64,000 nt of DNA from Tatumella terrea (GTDB lineage Bacteria; Pseudomonadota; Gammaproteobacteria; Enterobacterales; Enterobacteriaceae): positions 372,001 to 436,000 of the forward strand of contig NZ_BAAAFX010000006.1 in the NCBI RefSeq assembly GCF_039523755.1, written 5' to 3'. Below are positions 27,296 to 36,221 of this stretch, piece by piece (position 1 is the stretch's first letter; each line of letters begins with the position of its first letter). A program made the position numbers and the translations under genes. The notes beneath the pieces are model-generated. The model had not been told where the DNA came from. It saw only the letters and a program-made list of their open reading frames with translations, and did not search any database.

Positions 27296-28133
27296 TACTG
27301 CCACGCCCGGCGGCGCTGGCCACGGGCAAACCCCGCCAAAGAAGGCATCAGTCCCCGGCCGGTGCCGCCTCTCACGTGGCCTCGATGTGCGGGGCTGTCA
27401 GAGGCTCTGTCGCCGGGGGCAAATACAGTCGTTCCCGGCCCCCAGGTTTCCAGGGGCTCCATCGAATAACGGCATTAGCCATTAGCTAGTGCGGCTTCCC
27501 GATGCGCGGGGCTGTTTGAGGCTCTGTGGCGGGGGCAAACATATTCATGCCCGGACCGCTACGGTTACCCGGGGCCCTATCGGATACGGTTACCAGACTT
27601 TCCATAGAATAATGGCATCAGCCATTGACCAATGTGGCTTCCCGAAATACGTGGCTGTGACAGGAGCTGTGTCCCGGGGGTAAACTCAGTTATCCCCGGC
27701 CCGCTTCGGTTAGCGGTATTACTCCCTGTCTGATCGGGCGGAAAGACGCTTTCTAAAGCCGTTCCCGGGATGACCGGGCAGGGGCAGTATACCGAAGCCA
27801 CTGACGGACAACATTCACCGAAGTTTTTGCTACACTGGCGGTAACGGCACGGCAATACGTGTTGCCCGGCGATTTTACCCGGGCCGACCCGTGCTTATCA
27901 CCGGGCGGCTGGTCTGCACTGGAACCAACGCGGGCGGGGGCTTCCGGAAGTGCCGTATTTTCTGTTTATCTGCCGCAGGTCCGGTCTGCACCGGGGCTTC
28001 CGGGGCCCGGGTTCCGTCATCCGGTACCTGCAAAACAACTGACATCGATTTTATTTGAATGACACACTGACTCCGACGGGCAGTGTGCCAGCCGGGCCTG
28101 GCTGATACGGGCCGGGACTGTGAGAGGACAACT
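27296..28133. other. Gene-free region between alcohol dehydrogenase and esterase
   Basis: About 840 GC-rich bases. The left half is the degenerate repeat described separately. The right half (27720-28130) has no recognised content apart from a 7-base dyad CACACTG/CAGTGTG (28063-28089) shortly before the esterase gene. Confidence 0.55.
27330..27720. repeat. Degenerate direct repeats, three units
   Basis: A phrase like CGATGTGCGGGGCTGT, then GAGGCTCTGT, then GGGGGCAAA recurs at 27383, 27500 and, more diverged, 27643. A second shared phrase (TCCAT.GAATAA.GGCAT.AGCCATT) occurs at 27458 and 27601, 143 bases apart. Spacing is 117 then 143 bases, so the units have suffered insertions or deletions. 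No frame is open across them. Confidence 0.7.
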
Positions 28134-28748
28134 ATGAGCAAGCAAATTGTAATTCTGTTACACGGAGTAGGCAGTAATGGTGCGGACCTGCAGGGATTGG
28201 GAGATTTCTGGGCGGAGTCTTTTCCGGGACTGACCTGCATCGCACCCGATGCCCCTTTTCCTTGTGATATGGGGTCCGGCTACCAGTGGTTCAGTGTCAA
28301 CGGGGTAACCGATGAAAACCGTCCGGCGCGGATTGCCGAAGCCAGAACGTCGTTCGATGCGGCCCTGCAAAAGATTTTCAGTCAGTACGGTATCACGCCG
28401 GAGGATGAAGTGGTCCTGACCGGTTTTTCTCAGGGCAGTATCATGGCACTGGATGCTCTGGCGAGGGCGGCATTTCCGCTGGCCGGTGTGATCGCATTTT
28501 CAGGACGTCTCGCCTCTCCGCCGCCTCTGCACCCGGCCCCGGGCAGTAAAGTGTTACTGATCCACGGCCAGGACGATCAGGTGATCCCGTGGACCGAAAG
28601 CCGCCATGCAGAGCAACAACTGACCGCGGCCGGGGTGGAGGTCACCTCGTTCTATCAGCCAGGCGTTCCGCATACGATCTCCGGTGAAGGGGTCGCAGAG
28701 GCGACGGACTTTATTCAGCAGTGTTTTGATTTGCCGGACGACGAGTAA
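28134..28748 (+). CDS. Carboxylesterase/phospholipase family hydrolase (YpfH-like)
   Basis: 204 residues of the alpha/beta hydrolase fold. HGVGSNGADLQGLGDFW forms the oxyanion region, GFSQGS is the nucleophile elbow (Ser), Asp lies in HGQDDQVIP and His in GVPHTIS; all three members of the triad are intact. The start is the ATG at 28134 after TGAGAGGACAACT. Length and motifs match E. coli YpfH, a carboxylesterase. No signal peptide. Regulation is not evident. Confidence 0.9.
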   Translation: MSKQIVILLHGVGSNGADLQGLGDFWAESFPGLTCIAPDAPFPCDMGSGYQWFSVNGVTDENRPARIAEARTSFDAALQKIFSQYGITPEDEVVLTGFSQGSIMALDALARAAFPLAGVIAFSGRLASPPPLHPAPGSKVLLIHGQDDQVIPWTESRHAEQQLTAAGVEVTSFYQPGVPHTISGEGVAEATDFIQQCFDLPDDE

Positions 28749-29071
28749 GCGACAGTTCAGATTAGCACTGTTTCTGCACCTCTGGATGTGCTGTGCGGTT
28801 TTGCATCAATTGTGATGAAAAGACTGTCCTGCGTGCCGGAGGCAGGGCCGGGTCAGGGCTGTACCGCCAGCACGGACTGACACTCGTTTCAGTCCTGTCC
28901 TGACACGCGGTTTCGGTCGCGACAACGTATTCATCGCAGAGGTTACCCGTCGATATGAACGGTTGAGGGGATGAGCATGGATGATACTAAGTTGATGGCG
29001 GCTTTATGCCATGGCTTATAATATAACGCCCGGCCATCCGTTATTGTTCATCTCTGGCATGAAACCGGTAT
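28749..29071. other. Intergenic region with a possible orphan promoter
   Basis: About 320 bases between convergent genes. A TTGATG and a TATAAT box (about 28992-29022, 19-base spacing) are present on the plus strand, but no gene follows. Nothing else is evident. Confidence 0.35.
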
Positions 29072-29096
29072 AAAAAAGGGAATGCGTGGCATTCCC
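29072..29096 (-). terminator. Rho-independent terminator of the LysE-type gene
   Basis: Perfect 8-base stem GGGAATGC/GCATTCCC with a 3-base loop; read on the minus strand it is followed by six T. It lies 37 bases past the stop of the LysE-family gene. Confidence 0.85.
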
Positions 29097-29132
29097 CTGT
29101 TAACTCTCCGGCATCGGCTTCCGGGAATGCTC

Positions 29133-29777
29133 CTAACGGCGTGTCAGCGCCAGGCGGATCCCTAAACCGATAAAGGCGGTCCCCACTATCCTGTCCATCA
29201 CCCGCTGTAAACGCTGATTTCCCGCAAATTTATCAGAAGCTCCGCCGGCCAGCAGTGCGCAGGAGATATCGACCATAAAGGCGACCAGGGCATAAGTCAT
29301 ACCGAGGATCAGGAAAGACGCCGTCTGATGCGCGCCATGCGGTGTAACAAACTGCGGGAAGAAAGAGATAAAGAAAAGTAATACTTTAGGGTTGGTCAGT
29401 GTGGTGATAAAGCCCTTACACAGCAAACTGCCGGCGGCAATGCCGTTCACCGGAGCCACTTTTTCTGCAGGGGATGAGGCCTGTTTCCTGAAGGTCGACA
29501 GGATCATCTTTGCCCCGAGGAAGACCAGATACAAAGCACCGAGAAATTTCACTATCGAAAACATCAGTGGTGACGCGGCGATCACCGCGGTCAGTCCCAG
29601 GGTACTGGCCAGCGCATGGGTACAGCTCCCCAGCGCTACGCCGCTGGCAGAAAAGAGTCCGGCACGTCGGCCATTGACCACACTTTGTCCGATCACATAA
29701 GCCATATCCGGGCCGGGGATGACTGACAGCAGAAAAACAGATAACACAAAAAAGCTATAGCTGGTGATATCGAACAT
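29133..29777 (-). CDS. LysE/RhtB family amino-acid exporter
   Basis: 214 residues with about six membrane helices. The first helix ends in the family signature LLSVIPGPDMAYVIGQS (about 16-32), and the third helix region carries KFLGALYLVFLGAKMI. LysE/RhtB proteins export homoserine, threonine, leucine or similar amino acids. It is a single gene with its own terminator and no adjacent regulator. It precedes the rut operon but has no clear link to it. Confidence 0.9.
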   Translation of the reverse strand: MFDITSYSFFVLSVFLLSVIPGPDMAYVIGQSVVNGRRAGLFSASGVALGSCTHALASTLGLTAVIAASPLMFSIVKFLGALYLVFLGAKMILSTFRKQASSPAEKVAPVNGIAAGSLLCKGFITTLTNPKVLLFFISFFPQFVTPHGAHQTASFLILGMTYALVAFMVDISCALLAGGASDKFAGNQRLQRVMDRIVGTAFIGLGIRLALTRR

Positions 29778-29859
29778 CGTGTCCTCAGTAAGATAGAAGG
29801 GGTCTGTGCAGGATACTATCGCAGAAAGTTAACTAAATTTTAATTAACGTCACCGAAAA

Positions 29860-29892
29860 TTTCTTACCGCCCCGGGGTGAAGCGGTAAGAAA
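29860..29892 (-). terminator. Hairpin terminator after rutG
   Basis: Perfect 11-base arms (29860-29870 and 29882-29892), followed on the minus strand by AATTTTC. It is 18 bases past the rutG stop and closes the rut operon. Confidence 0.75.
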
Positions 29893-29909
29893 CGGCGTGG
29901 AAGTGAAGG

Positions 29910-31235
29910 TTATCGGGCACGGCCGGGCAGGCTGGTATCTTGCCCGGTTTTTTTACGCGGATAACTTAAGAAAGCATTGAGCAGGATGGCACCAAAGGTC
30001 GCCGTACCGATACCGCTCAGGGTAAAGCTGCCGATATTCAGGGAGAAGTTACCGGCACCCAGCACCAGCGTCACTGCGACCATGATCAGATGGTTATTAC
30101 GACTCAGGTCGACCTGATGCTGTACCCAGATACGTGCCCCGGAAACCGCAATCAGACCGAAAACGACCACCGAGGCTCCCCCAATCACCGGTGCGGGAAT
30201 GGTGTGGATTAAGGCCCCGAACTTCGGTGAAAAACCGAGTAACAGGGCGATCACGGCCGCCGCGACAAAGGCCAGCGTGGAATAGACTTTAGTGATCGCC
30301 ATCACGCCGATATTTTCGGCGTAGGTGGTAACGCCACAGCCCCCGACTGCGCCGGATAACAGTGTCGCCAGACCGTCAGCAAAAAAGGCGCGCCCGGTCC
30401 AGGGGGTCATATCATTACCGGTCATACCGGCGACCGCTTTCAGATGACCGAGGTTTTCGGCCACCAGGATGATCGCCACTGGCGCAATCATAATCATCGC
30501 CTGAAGGTCGAATACCGGTGCCGTGGTCGCCGGTAGCCCGAACCATGGTGCTGAGGCCAGCGCGGAGAAGTCCACCGGTTTCCCCAGCCCCAGACCGTTG
30601 GTCAGCAGGGCATAGATGGCCCAGGCCAGGCAGAGGCCGGTCAGCAGTAATAACCGCTGTACAATTCCGCGGGTAAAAACCGCCACCAGGCCGATACAAA
30701 CCACCGTGATCACCGCCACCCAGCTATCAAACCCGGATCCGGACACACTATGGATAGCGACCGGTGCCAGATTAAGGCCGATTGCCATGACCACGGCACC
30801 GGTGACGGCCGGCGGCATCAACTTTTCTATCCAGCCCGCGCCGGTTTTCATCACGATAAGCCCGATAACGGCATAGACGGCACCACAGGCAATAATCCCC
30901 CCCAGCGCCAGGCCCAGATGCGGATTCAGCCCCTGACCGGTAAATCCGGTGACGGCTATCACCACACCGACAAATGAGGCACTGGACCCGAGATACGCGG
31001 GCACCCGGCCACGGGTGATCACAAAGAATAACAGCGTACCGATGCCGGACATCAGGATACTCAGGTTCGGGTCCAGCCCCATCAGCAGGGGCATCAGCAC
31101 CGTGGCACCAAACATCGCCACCGCGTGCTGTAACCCGAGGATCAGGGTCGGGCCGGCCGGCAGGGTTTCATCGGGGGCGATCACGCCACCTTCGGGTAAT
31201 GCCGTTTTTTTTCGCCAAACAGGAAACCAGTTCAT
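29910..31235 (-). CDS. rutG: Pyrimidine permease RutG (NCS2 family)
   Basis: 441 residues with about 14 membrane helices. NCS2 features visible include GLQHAVAMFGATVLMPLLMG at the start, a SASFVGVV core segment, the central AENLGHLKAVAGMTG motif whose Glu binds the nucleobase, and GCGVTTYAENIGVMAITKV. It imports uracil and related pyrimidines with protons. It is the last gene of the reverse rut operon, after rutF, with a 54-base gap and a strong hairpin behind it. Confidence 0.93.
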   Translation of the reverse strand: MNWFPVWRKKTALPEGGVIAPDETLPAGPTLILGLQHAVAMFGATVLMPLLMGLDPNLSILMSGIGTLLFFVITRGRVPAYLGSSASFVGVVIAVTGFTGQGLNPHLGLALGGIIACGAVYAVIGLIVMKTGAGWIEKLMPPAVTGAVVMAIGLNLAPVAIHSVSGSGFDSWVAVITVVCIGLVAVFTRGIVQRLLLLTGLCLAWAIYALLTNGLGLGKPVDFSALASAPWFGLPATTAPVFDLQAMIMIAPVAIILVAENLGHLKAVAGMTGNDMTPWTGRAFFADGLATLLSGAVGGCGVTTYAENIGVMAITKVYSTLAFVAAAVIALLLGFSPKFGALIHTIPAPVIGGASVVVFGLIAVSGARIWVQHQVDLSRNNHLIMVAVTLVLGAGNFSLNIGSFTLSGIGTATFGAILLNAFLSYPRKKTGQDTSLPGRAR

Positions 31236-31289
31236 AGACGCTGTACTCCGTGAGAGTGGAAAAGCAATGAACCCCGAAAACGGGCAATG

Positions 31290-31793
31290 TTAACAGGCAT
31301 CCTGCCGGATAAGCGGGTGGTAGCGCCGGTCAAACCAGACCAGGCCGTGGGTCAGCGGGTCACCGGCCAGTGCCAGCACCTCGCAGAACAAAATTTCATG
31401 CGTACCCACCGCCACGCTATGGGTAATTTTACAGTCGAAGGAGACCACGGCCCCGGCCAGCACCGGCGAACCCGTGGTCAGTACAGACCATTGCGCGGCC
31501 CGGAAGCGATCTTCCATCGGGGTTTTGCCGCCAAATAACCCGGAAAGTGTTTCATGGTCACTGGCCAGCGTGTTCACACACAGCACATCATTTTGCTGAA
31601 ACACCGGCCAGACCGAGGCCGACCGGTTCAGACAGACCAGCAGTGTCGGCGGGGTATCGGTCACACTGCATACCGCCGAGGCGGTAAATCCGGCACGGCC
31701 TGCCGGACCGTCGGTGGTAATAATATTAACGGCGGCACCCAGCCGGGACATCGCATTCCGGAACTGTTGTTGTTCGATAGGGGGGATCGTCAT
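31290..31793 (-). CDS. rutF: Flavin reductase RutF
   Basis: 167 residues from the ATG at 31793, which has GGAG 8 bases upstream; an upstream GTG-type start would add 8 residues. The split-barrel flavin reductase fold is recognisable: FRNAMSRLGAAVNIITTDG, GFTASAVCSVTDTPPTLLVC (flavin-binding) and HSVAVGTHEILFCEVLAL. RutF reduces FMN with NADH to supply the RutA monooxygenase. It follows rutD directly; in E. coli rutE lies between them, but here rutE has moved to 36.2 kb. Confidence 0.93.
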   Translation of the reverse strand: MTIPPIEQQQFRNAMSRLGAAVNIITTDGPAGRAGFTASAVCSVTDTPPTLLVCLNRSASVWPVFQQNDVLCVNTLASDHETLSGLFGGKTPMEDRFRAAQWSVLTTGSPVLAGAVVSFDCKITHSVAVGTHEILFCEVLALAGDPLTHGLVWFDRRYHPLIRQDAC

Positions 31794-31836
31794 AGTGATT
31801 TCTCCGGTGGCTATCACCTGCTCCGGTCAGGCCCGG

Positions 31837-32622
31837 TCAGACGGTGGCATGCTGCTGCAGCCAGGGCAGCAGTCGTTGGTTGAACTCTTCGCTGCAGGTC
31901 ACACTCATGGCATGACCGCCCCGCGCCATGGCGATACACTCTGCCTGCGGTAAGGCGGCCTCCAGTTCAAGGGAGCAGTCCCAGGGCACCAGCAGATCAT
32001 CCTGGCTGTATATTAGTAACACCGGCAGTGTCAGCGCGGCGGCCATTGCACTAAAGTCTGCGGCCATCAATGCCGACAGCCGTCGCAGCAGATTACCGGT
32101 TCCCTGAAAATGTTGCAGATGATGGCTATCGGCGGCCTCTGCCTGTTCCTGATGTGCGGCCAGCCAGTCTGCAGGGTAAAGAAACAGGGGCTGAGCACGG
32201 ACAAAGGCTTCCACGCCACTGTTCAGCAGCAGATCCTGACGGACCCGGAAACAACGCCGGGTATGGGCATTCAGGGTCAGCCACCCGTTCACCACCACCA
32301 GGCTTATCACCCGTTCAGGATAGTCCGCCGCCAGCTGCATACCGATCAGTCCGCCAAGGGCATGCCCCAGCAGGCTGAAACGTTGAATACCGTGGGCCGT
32401 CAGCGCATCCGCCAGTTCCCGGCCCATCTCCTGCAGGCTGTACGGCTCCGGCAGCGTGGCCGGATTATTACCGGTACCGTAATGATCATAGGTCACCAGC
32501 CGGTAGCGGGCCTGCAGGCTGGCCCGCTGGGGGGCCCAGAAACTGCCCAGCCCCCCCAGTCCTGCAGAGAGTACAAGCACCGGGGCCCCGGGGGAACTCA
32601 GCCCGCTGATTTCAATCTGCAT
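31837..32622 (-). CDS. rutD: Aminoacrylate hydrolase RutD
   Basis: 261 residues of the alpha/beta hydrolase fold: LVLSAGLGGLGSFWAPQ, YDHYGTGNNPATLPE, the elbow GHALGGLIGMQLA (where Ala occupies the usual Ser position, as noted for RutD), and GGHAMSVTCSEEFN at the end. RutD speeds the hydrolysis of aminoacrylate, an intermediate of the Rut pathway, to malonic semialdehyde. It lies 12 bases after rutC. Confidence 0.92.
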   Translation of the reverse strand: MQIEISGLSSPGAPVLVLSAGLGGLGSFWAPQRASLQARYRLVTYDHYGTGNNPATLPEPYSLQEMGRELADALTAHGIQRFSLLGHALGGLIGMQLAADYPERVISLVVVNGWLTLNAHTRRCFRVRQDLLLNSGVEAFVRAQPLFLYPADWLAAHQEQAEAADSHHLQHFQGTGNLLRRLSALMAADFSAMAAALTLPVLLIYSQDDLLVPWDCSLELEAALPQAECIAMARGGHAMSVTCSEEFNQRLLPWLQQHATV

Positions 32623-32634
32623 AGGCGTGGCCTC

Positions 32635-33021
32635 TTAGTGACTGATATGCGCGATAGTCGCAATCTCGACCAGTGCATCGGGTTTTACCAGACCACACTG
32701 AATGCAGTAGCGGGCCGGCTTTTCGCCGGGGAAGAACTCCGCATAAACTTCATTGACCGCGGCATAGTTCTGCCAGTCGGTAATGAAAATGGAATTAAAA
32801 GTCACGTCATCCATACTGCCGCCGGCGGTTTCAATCACGCTTTTAATGATGGTCAGCACATGCCGGGTCTGGGCCGCTGCATCCCCGACATGGACAACAT
32901 TATTATGTTCATCAAACGGAAGGGTCCCTGAGACATAGACCACGCCATCCGCCAGGGTGCCCGGCACGAACGGTGCCAGAGGGGTACCGGTACCGGCAGG
33001 GGTAATGACAGTTTTTGGCAT
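32635..33021 (-). CDS. rutC: Aminoacrylate peracid reductase/deaminase RutC (Rid/YjgF family)
   Basis: 128 residues of the RidA/YER057c/UK114 family. PLAPFVPGTLADGVVYVSGTL opens the fold, the YCIQCGLVKPDALVEIATIA end carries the conserved Cys and Glu. It acts after RutB on aminoacrylate intermediates and keeps them from accumulating. It sits between rutB and rutD with short gaps, in the standard order A-B-C-D. Confidence 0.92.
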   Translation of the reverse strand: MPKTVITPAGTGTPLAPFVPGTLADGVVYVSGTLPFDEHNNVVHVGDAAAQTRHVLTIIKSVIETAGGSMDDVTFNSIFITDWQNYAAVNEVYAEFFPGEKPARYCIQCGLVKPDALVEIATIAHISH

Positions 33022-33055
33022 CGTAGTTTCCTCATTTTTACAGTAAAAAAAACGC

Positions 33056-33799
33056 TCAGGCAGCGGTGCCGGTCAGTCCGGCGGCGGAGGTCTGTCCCAG
33101 CGCAGAGCACAGGCTGCTGACATCTGACACCCAGCCAAAGAAGGTACGGATATTAAAAAGGGCAGCGTCATGGGCCGATGGGGGACCGGCCTGGTAGGTA
33201 GCATCCTTCAGGACGATGCCGAAATACTCCAGGAAGAAGCCGTCGCGCAGGGTCGACTCCACACAGACATTGGTGGCAATGCCGGTAAAGATCAGGTGGC
33301 GGATCCCCCGGCTGCGCAACATGCTGTCGAGCGGGGTGTTGTAAAAGCCACTGTAGCGGATTTTGGGGATCAGAATATCCTCCGGTTGCGGGACCAGTTC
33401 ATCCACCAGCGCATAATCCCAGCCGCCTTTGGCCAGTAACCTGCCCTGCAATTCGGGCTGACGGCGCATGGTCTTCAGTGCATTGGATTTATGGAAGTTG
33501 GGCGAACCGGCATCACCGGCCTCCGCATACTGATCATCCCAGCCATTCTGCAGCCAGATGATTTTAATACCCGCCTGTCGGGCGGCGGCCACGGCCGTTT
33601 TAATATTGGCGATCACCGGGCGGGTGGCAGACACATCAAATCCGGCCAGGTCCAGATAACCGCCCGGCGTGGCATAGGCGTTCTGCATATCGACCACAAT
33701 CAATGCGGTCTGCTCCGGCGGAAAGGCGATCGCTTCCGGTTCGGCGGTAAGCACGACATTATTCAGATGACGGGTGGTTGTACAGTTCACAGTATTCAT
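33056..33799 (-). CDS. rutB: Ureidoacrylate amidohydrolase RutB
   Basis: 247-residue cysteine amidase of the isochorismatase superfamily. The triad is complete: Asp in LIVVDMQNAYATPGG, Lys in PKIRYSGFYNT and Cys in GIATNVCVESTLRDG. RutB splits ureidoacrylate into carbamate and aminoacrylate. Its ATG overlaps the rutA stop (ATGA at 33796-33801 on the minus strand), so the two are translationally coupled. Confidence 0.94.
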   Translation of the reverse strand: MNTVNCTTTRHLNNVVLTAEPEAIAFPPEQTALIVVDMQNAYATPGGYLDLAGFDVSATRPVIANIKTAVAAARQAGIKIIWLQNGWDDQYAEAGDAGSPNFHKSNALKTMRRQPELQGRLLAKGGWDYALVDELVPQPEDILIPKIRYSGFYNTPLDSMLRSRGIRHLIFTGIATNVCVESTLRDGFFLEYFGIVLKDATYQAGPPSAHDAALFNIRTFFGWVSDVSSLCSALGQTSAAGLTGTAA

Positions 33800-34890
33800 C
33801 AGGCTACCTCCTGCATGGCATTAACAGCACCGCTGCGGCTGGTCATCAACGGCTGGATTTCCCGGCCAAAATTTTCGATACCCTGCACAAAATCGTCGAA
33901 TGTCAGCAAAATGCCTTCAGTGCCGGGCACGGTGGCCACTTCATCCAGCAGTCGGGCGACGGTGGCGTAGGAACCGACCAGTGTGCCCATATTGATATTG
34001 ACGGCGGATGTCGGATCTGCCATTTGCCGGACATTGGTGTCCTGGCCGGAACGGGTGTCCTGCTGGCTCTGGGTGGTCAGCCATGCCAGGGCCTCCTGAT
34101 CGGCCCCGGCCTTATAGTGCTCCCATTTGGCGCGTGCGGCGTCGTCGGTCTCATCGGCGATGATCATAAACAGCACATAGGATCCCACCTCGCGGCCGGC
34201 GGCCTCTGCGGCACTACGCATCCGCTGAGCCGTCGGTGCAAAGGCGGTGGGGGTATTCACGCCTTTACCAAAGCAGAAGTTATATTCAGCATGGCGGGCG
34301 GAGAAGGCCATACCGGCATCGCTCTGACCGGCACAGATCACCTTCATCGGTTTCTGCGGCTGAGGCTTCATCCGGCAGTCATTCATGGTCAGAAAATCGC
34401 CTTTAAAATCGGACTGACCGGTGCCCCACAGGTCACGTAATACCGTGACGTATTCGGTCAGATAGTCATAACGGCGGGAGAAATACTCTTCACCAGGCCA
34501 CAGGCCCATCTGGTCATATTCCGGTTTTTGCCACCCGGTCACCAGATTGACGCCAAAGCGGCCGCCGGAAATGCTGTCGATGGTGGTGGCCATCCGGGCG
34601 ACGATGGCCGGAGGCAGGGTCAGCGTGGCGGCGGTTGCATACAGTTCAATGCGGGAGGTTACGGCCGCGAGGCCGGCCATCAGGGTGAACGATTCCAGGT
34701 TGTAATCCCAGAATTCGGTCTTGCCGCCAAAGCCGCGTAATTTGATCATTGAAAGCGCGAAATCAAACTGATAATGCTCGGCCTTCTGCACGATGGTTTT
34801 GTTCAGTTCAAAATCCGGCAGATACTGGGGAGCATTTTCAGAAATCAGCCAGCCATTATTACCAATCGGGATAAATACGCCTATCTTCAT
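33799..34890 (-). CDS. rutA: Pyrimidine oxygenase RutA
   Basis: 363 residues from the ATG at 34890, which gives MKIGVFIPIGNNGWL as in other RutA proteins; a longer frame to 34917 adds nine residues unlike the family. It is a flavin-dependent luciferase-like monooxygenase that opens the uracil ring between N3 and C4 using reduced FMN from RutF. Highly conserved segments include ISGGRFGVNLVTGWQKPEY and MKVICAGQSDAGMAFSAR. First gene of the operon; a RutR box lies about 170 bases upstream. Confidence 0.95.
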   Translation of the reverse strand: MKIGVFIPIGNNGWLISENAPQYLPDFELNKTIVQKAEHYQFDFALSMIKLRGFGGKTEFWDYNLESFTLMAGLAAVTSRIELYATAATLTLPPAIVARMATTIDSISGGRFGVNLVTGWQKPEYDQMGLWPGEEYFSRRYDYLTEYVTVLRDLWGTGQSDFKGDFLTMNDCRMKPQPQKPMKVICAGQSDAGMAFSARHAEYNFCFGKGVNTPTAFAPTAQRMRSAAEAAGREVGSYVLFMIIADETDDAARAKWEHYKAGADQEALAWLTTQSQQDTRSGQDTNVRQMADPTSAVNINMGTLVGSYATVARLLDEVATVPGTEGILLTFDDFVQGIENFGREIQPLMTSRSGAVNAMQEVA

Positions 34891-35057
34891 GCCACACCTC
34901 GTCTGAAAGATGATCACGGGTTTAACCTACTGGCGGCGGTGCATCCTGCAACTCCGTACTGTCGTCGCGTAAAAGTTAATGCAAGGCGTATGCCATGTTT
35001 TAAAGATTAATTAAAACAAAGAGATGTAAAAATAATGCAAACAGAAGAGGGTTAAAG

Positions 35058-35073
35058 TGGACCATTTGGTAAA
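35058..35073. promoter_or_regulatory. RutR operator between rutA and rutR
   Basis: TGGACCATTTGGTAAA closely matches the E. coli RutR consensus TTGACCANNTGGTCAA, including the perfect ACCA-TT-TGGT core. It lies in the intergenic region between the divergent rutA and rutR genes, so RutR could control both; uracil relieves binding in E. coli. Confidence 0.8.
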
Positions 35074-35183
35074 AAAGGATGCACGTTTTTCAGGCGACTG
35101 TGCAAAAAAAGGGCAGCCCTGCGATGGGAGGGCACCGGGGGATTCTGTTATGATGCGGAAAAGTCAGAAATTACGAGGTCTGA

Positions 35184-35819
35184 GTGAACGCTGTAGAAAA
35201 AAATTCCGGGCGCCGCCGCCGGACGACCGCGGAAAAACGTTCTGCCATTACCGATGCGGCTCTGATGCTGTTTTCTCAGTTTGGCCTGCATGGCACGCGG
35301 CTGGAACAGGTCGCGGTAGCCGCCGGGATCTCTAAAACCAATCTGCTCTACTACTTCCCCTCTAAAAAGCAGCTCTATCTGGCGGTACTGCAGGATCTGC
35401 TGGCGGTCTGGCTGGCCCCCCTGCGGGCATTGCAGGCCGATCAGCAGCCGCTGGAGGCTATCCGTCAGTATATCCGCCTGAAGCTGGAAGTTTCGCGGGA
35501 CCATCCCCGCGCTTCGCGATTGTTTTGCCTGGAAATGCTGCAGGGCGCACCGGTACTGAAAGAAGAACTGACCGGGCCGGTGAGGGCGCTGGTGGACGAA
35601 AAAGCCGCGCTGATCCGCCTGTGGATCGAACGTCAGCAACTGACCGCTATCGACCCCTGGCATCTGATTTTTATGTTGTGGTCGGTCACTCAGCACTATG
35701 CCGATTTTGCGACCCAGGTAGAGGCGATCACCGGAAAAACGTTACAGGATGCGGTGTTTTTTGAACAAACCCTGGACAGTATTCAGCAGGTGATCACCGA
35801 AGGATTACGCCCCCGCTGA
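35184..35819 (+). CDS. rutR: TetR-type regulator RutR
   Basis: 211 residues. Start GTG with ACGAGG 5-10 bases upstream. The N-terminal basic arm (GRRRRTTAEKRSAI) and helix-turn-helix (LEQVAVAAGISKTNLLYYFP, SKKQLY) are those of RutR, and the ligand domain contains HPRASRLFCLEMLQGAPVL and HYADFATQVEAITGK. RutR represses the rut operon and responds to uracil or thymine. It diverges from rutA with the operator between, as in E. coli. Confidence 0.94.
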   Translation: MNAVEKNSGRRRRTTAEKRSAITDAALMLFSQFGLHGTRLEQVAVAAGISKTNLLYYFPSKKQLYLAVLQDLLAVWLAPLRALQADQQPLEAIRQYIRLKLEVSRDHPRASRLFCLEMLQGAPVLKEELTGPVRALVDEKAALIRLWIERQQLTAIDPWHLIFMLWSVTQHYADFATQVEAITGKTLQDAVFFEQTLDSIQQVITEGLRPR

Positions 35820-35938
35820 ATGGCCAGGGGGGCGGGTAGTAATGCGATTTTAGTTCATAACAGCGATAAATTTGATATTTCCCTTAAGGCGATTTTCAGG
35901 CTGTACTGGTGTTATCAGAACACAGCGGGGAAACTATC

Positions 35939-36118
35939 ATGGCATCGGTTTTATGGCAGAAGTTAAAACGACTCTCCGGTCTGGCAACACGGAGTCCGGC
36001 GGCGGAAAGAGCAAGAGACAGTCATTTGCTGCTCGAGTCGATGATCCCGATCATGGGGTTATACGGCATTGGCCCGGGATATCTGGATCCGGCCTGGACA
36101 AATGATGAACAGAAGTAA
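35939..36118 (+). CDS. Small hypothetical protein (59 aa)
   Basis: A 59-codon frame with a basic N-terminal half (LWQKLKRLSGL) and a hydrophobic stretch MIPIMGLYGIGPGY, ending in an acidic tail. It resembles no family I know. The ribosome site is weak (GGGGAAACTATC). It lies between rutR and rutE, exactly where rutE was separated from the operon. It could be a real small protein or chance. Confidence 0.4.
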   Translation: MASVLWQKLKRLSGLATRSPAAERARDSHLLLESMIPIMGLYGIGPGYLDPAWTNDEQK

Positions 36119-36221
36119 ACAGCAACGGCTGTTGCGGTTATCCTACTGGAATGAGCTGTGCGTATTGTGGCCGGAGGATCTCCCGGACAGCGGATTCACT
36201 TCGCTCTCCGGGTGGTTTTTA

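Noticed and set aside
31837..32622. RutD suspected inactive because Ala replaces the nucleophilic Ser
   Set aside because: RutD proteins commonly lack a canonical Ser at this position, so it is not treated as a defect.
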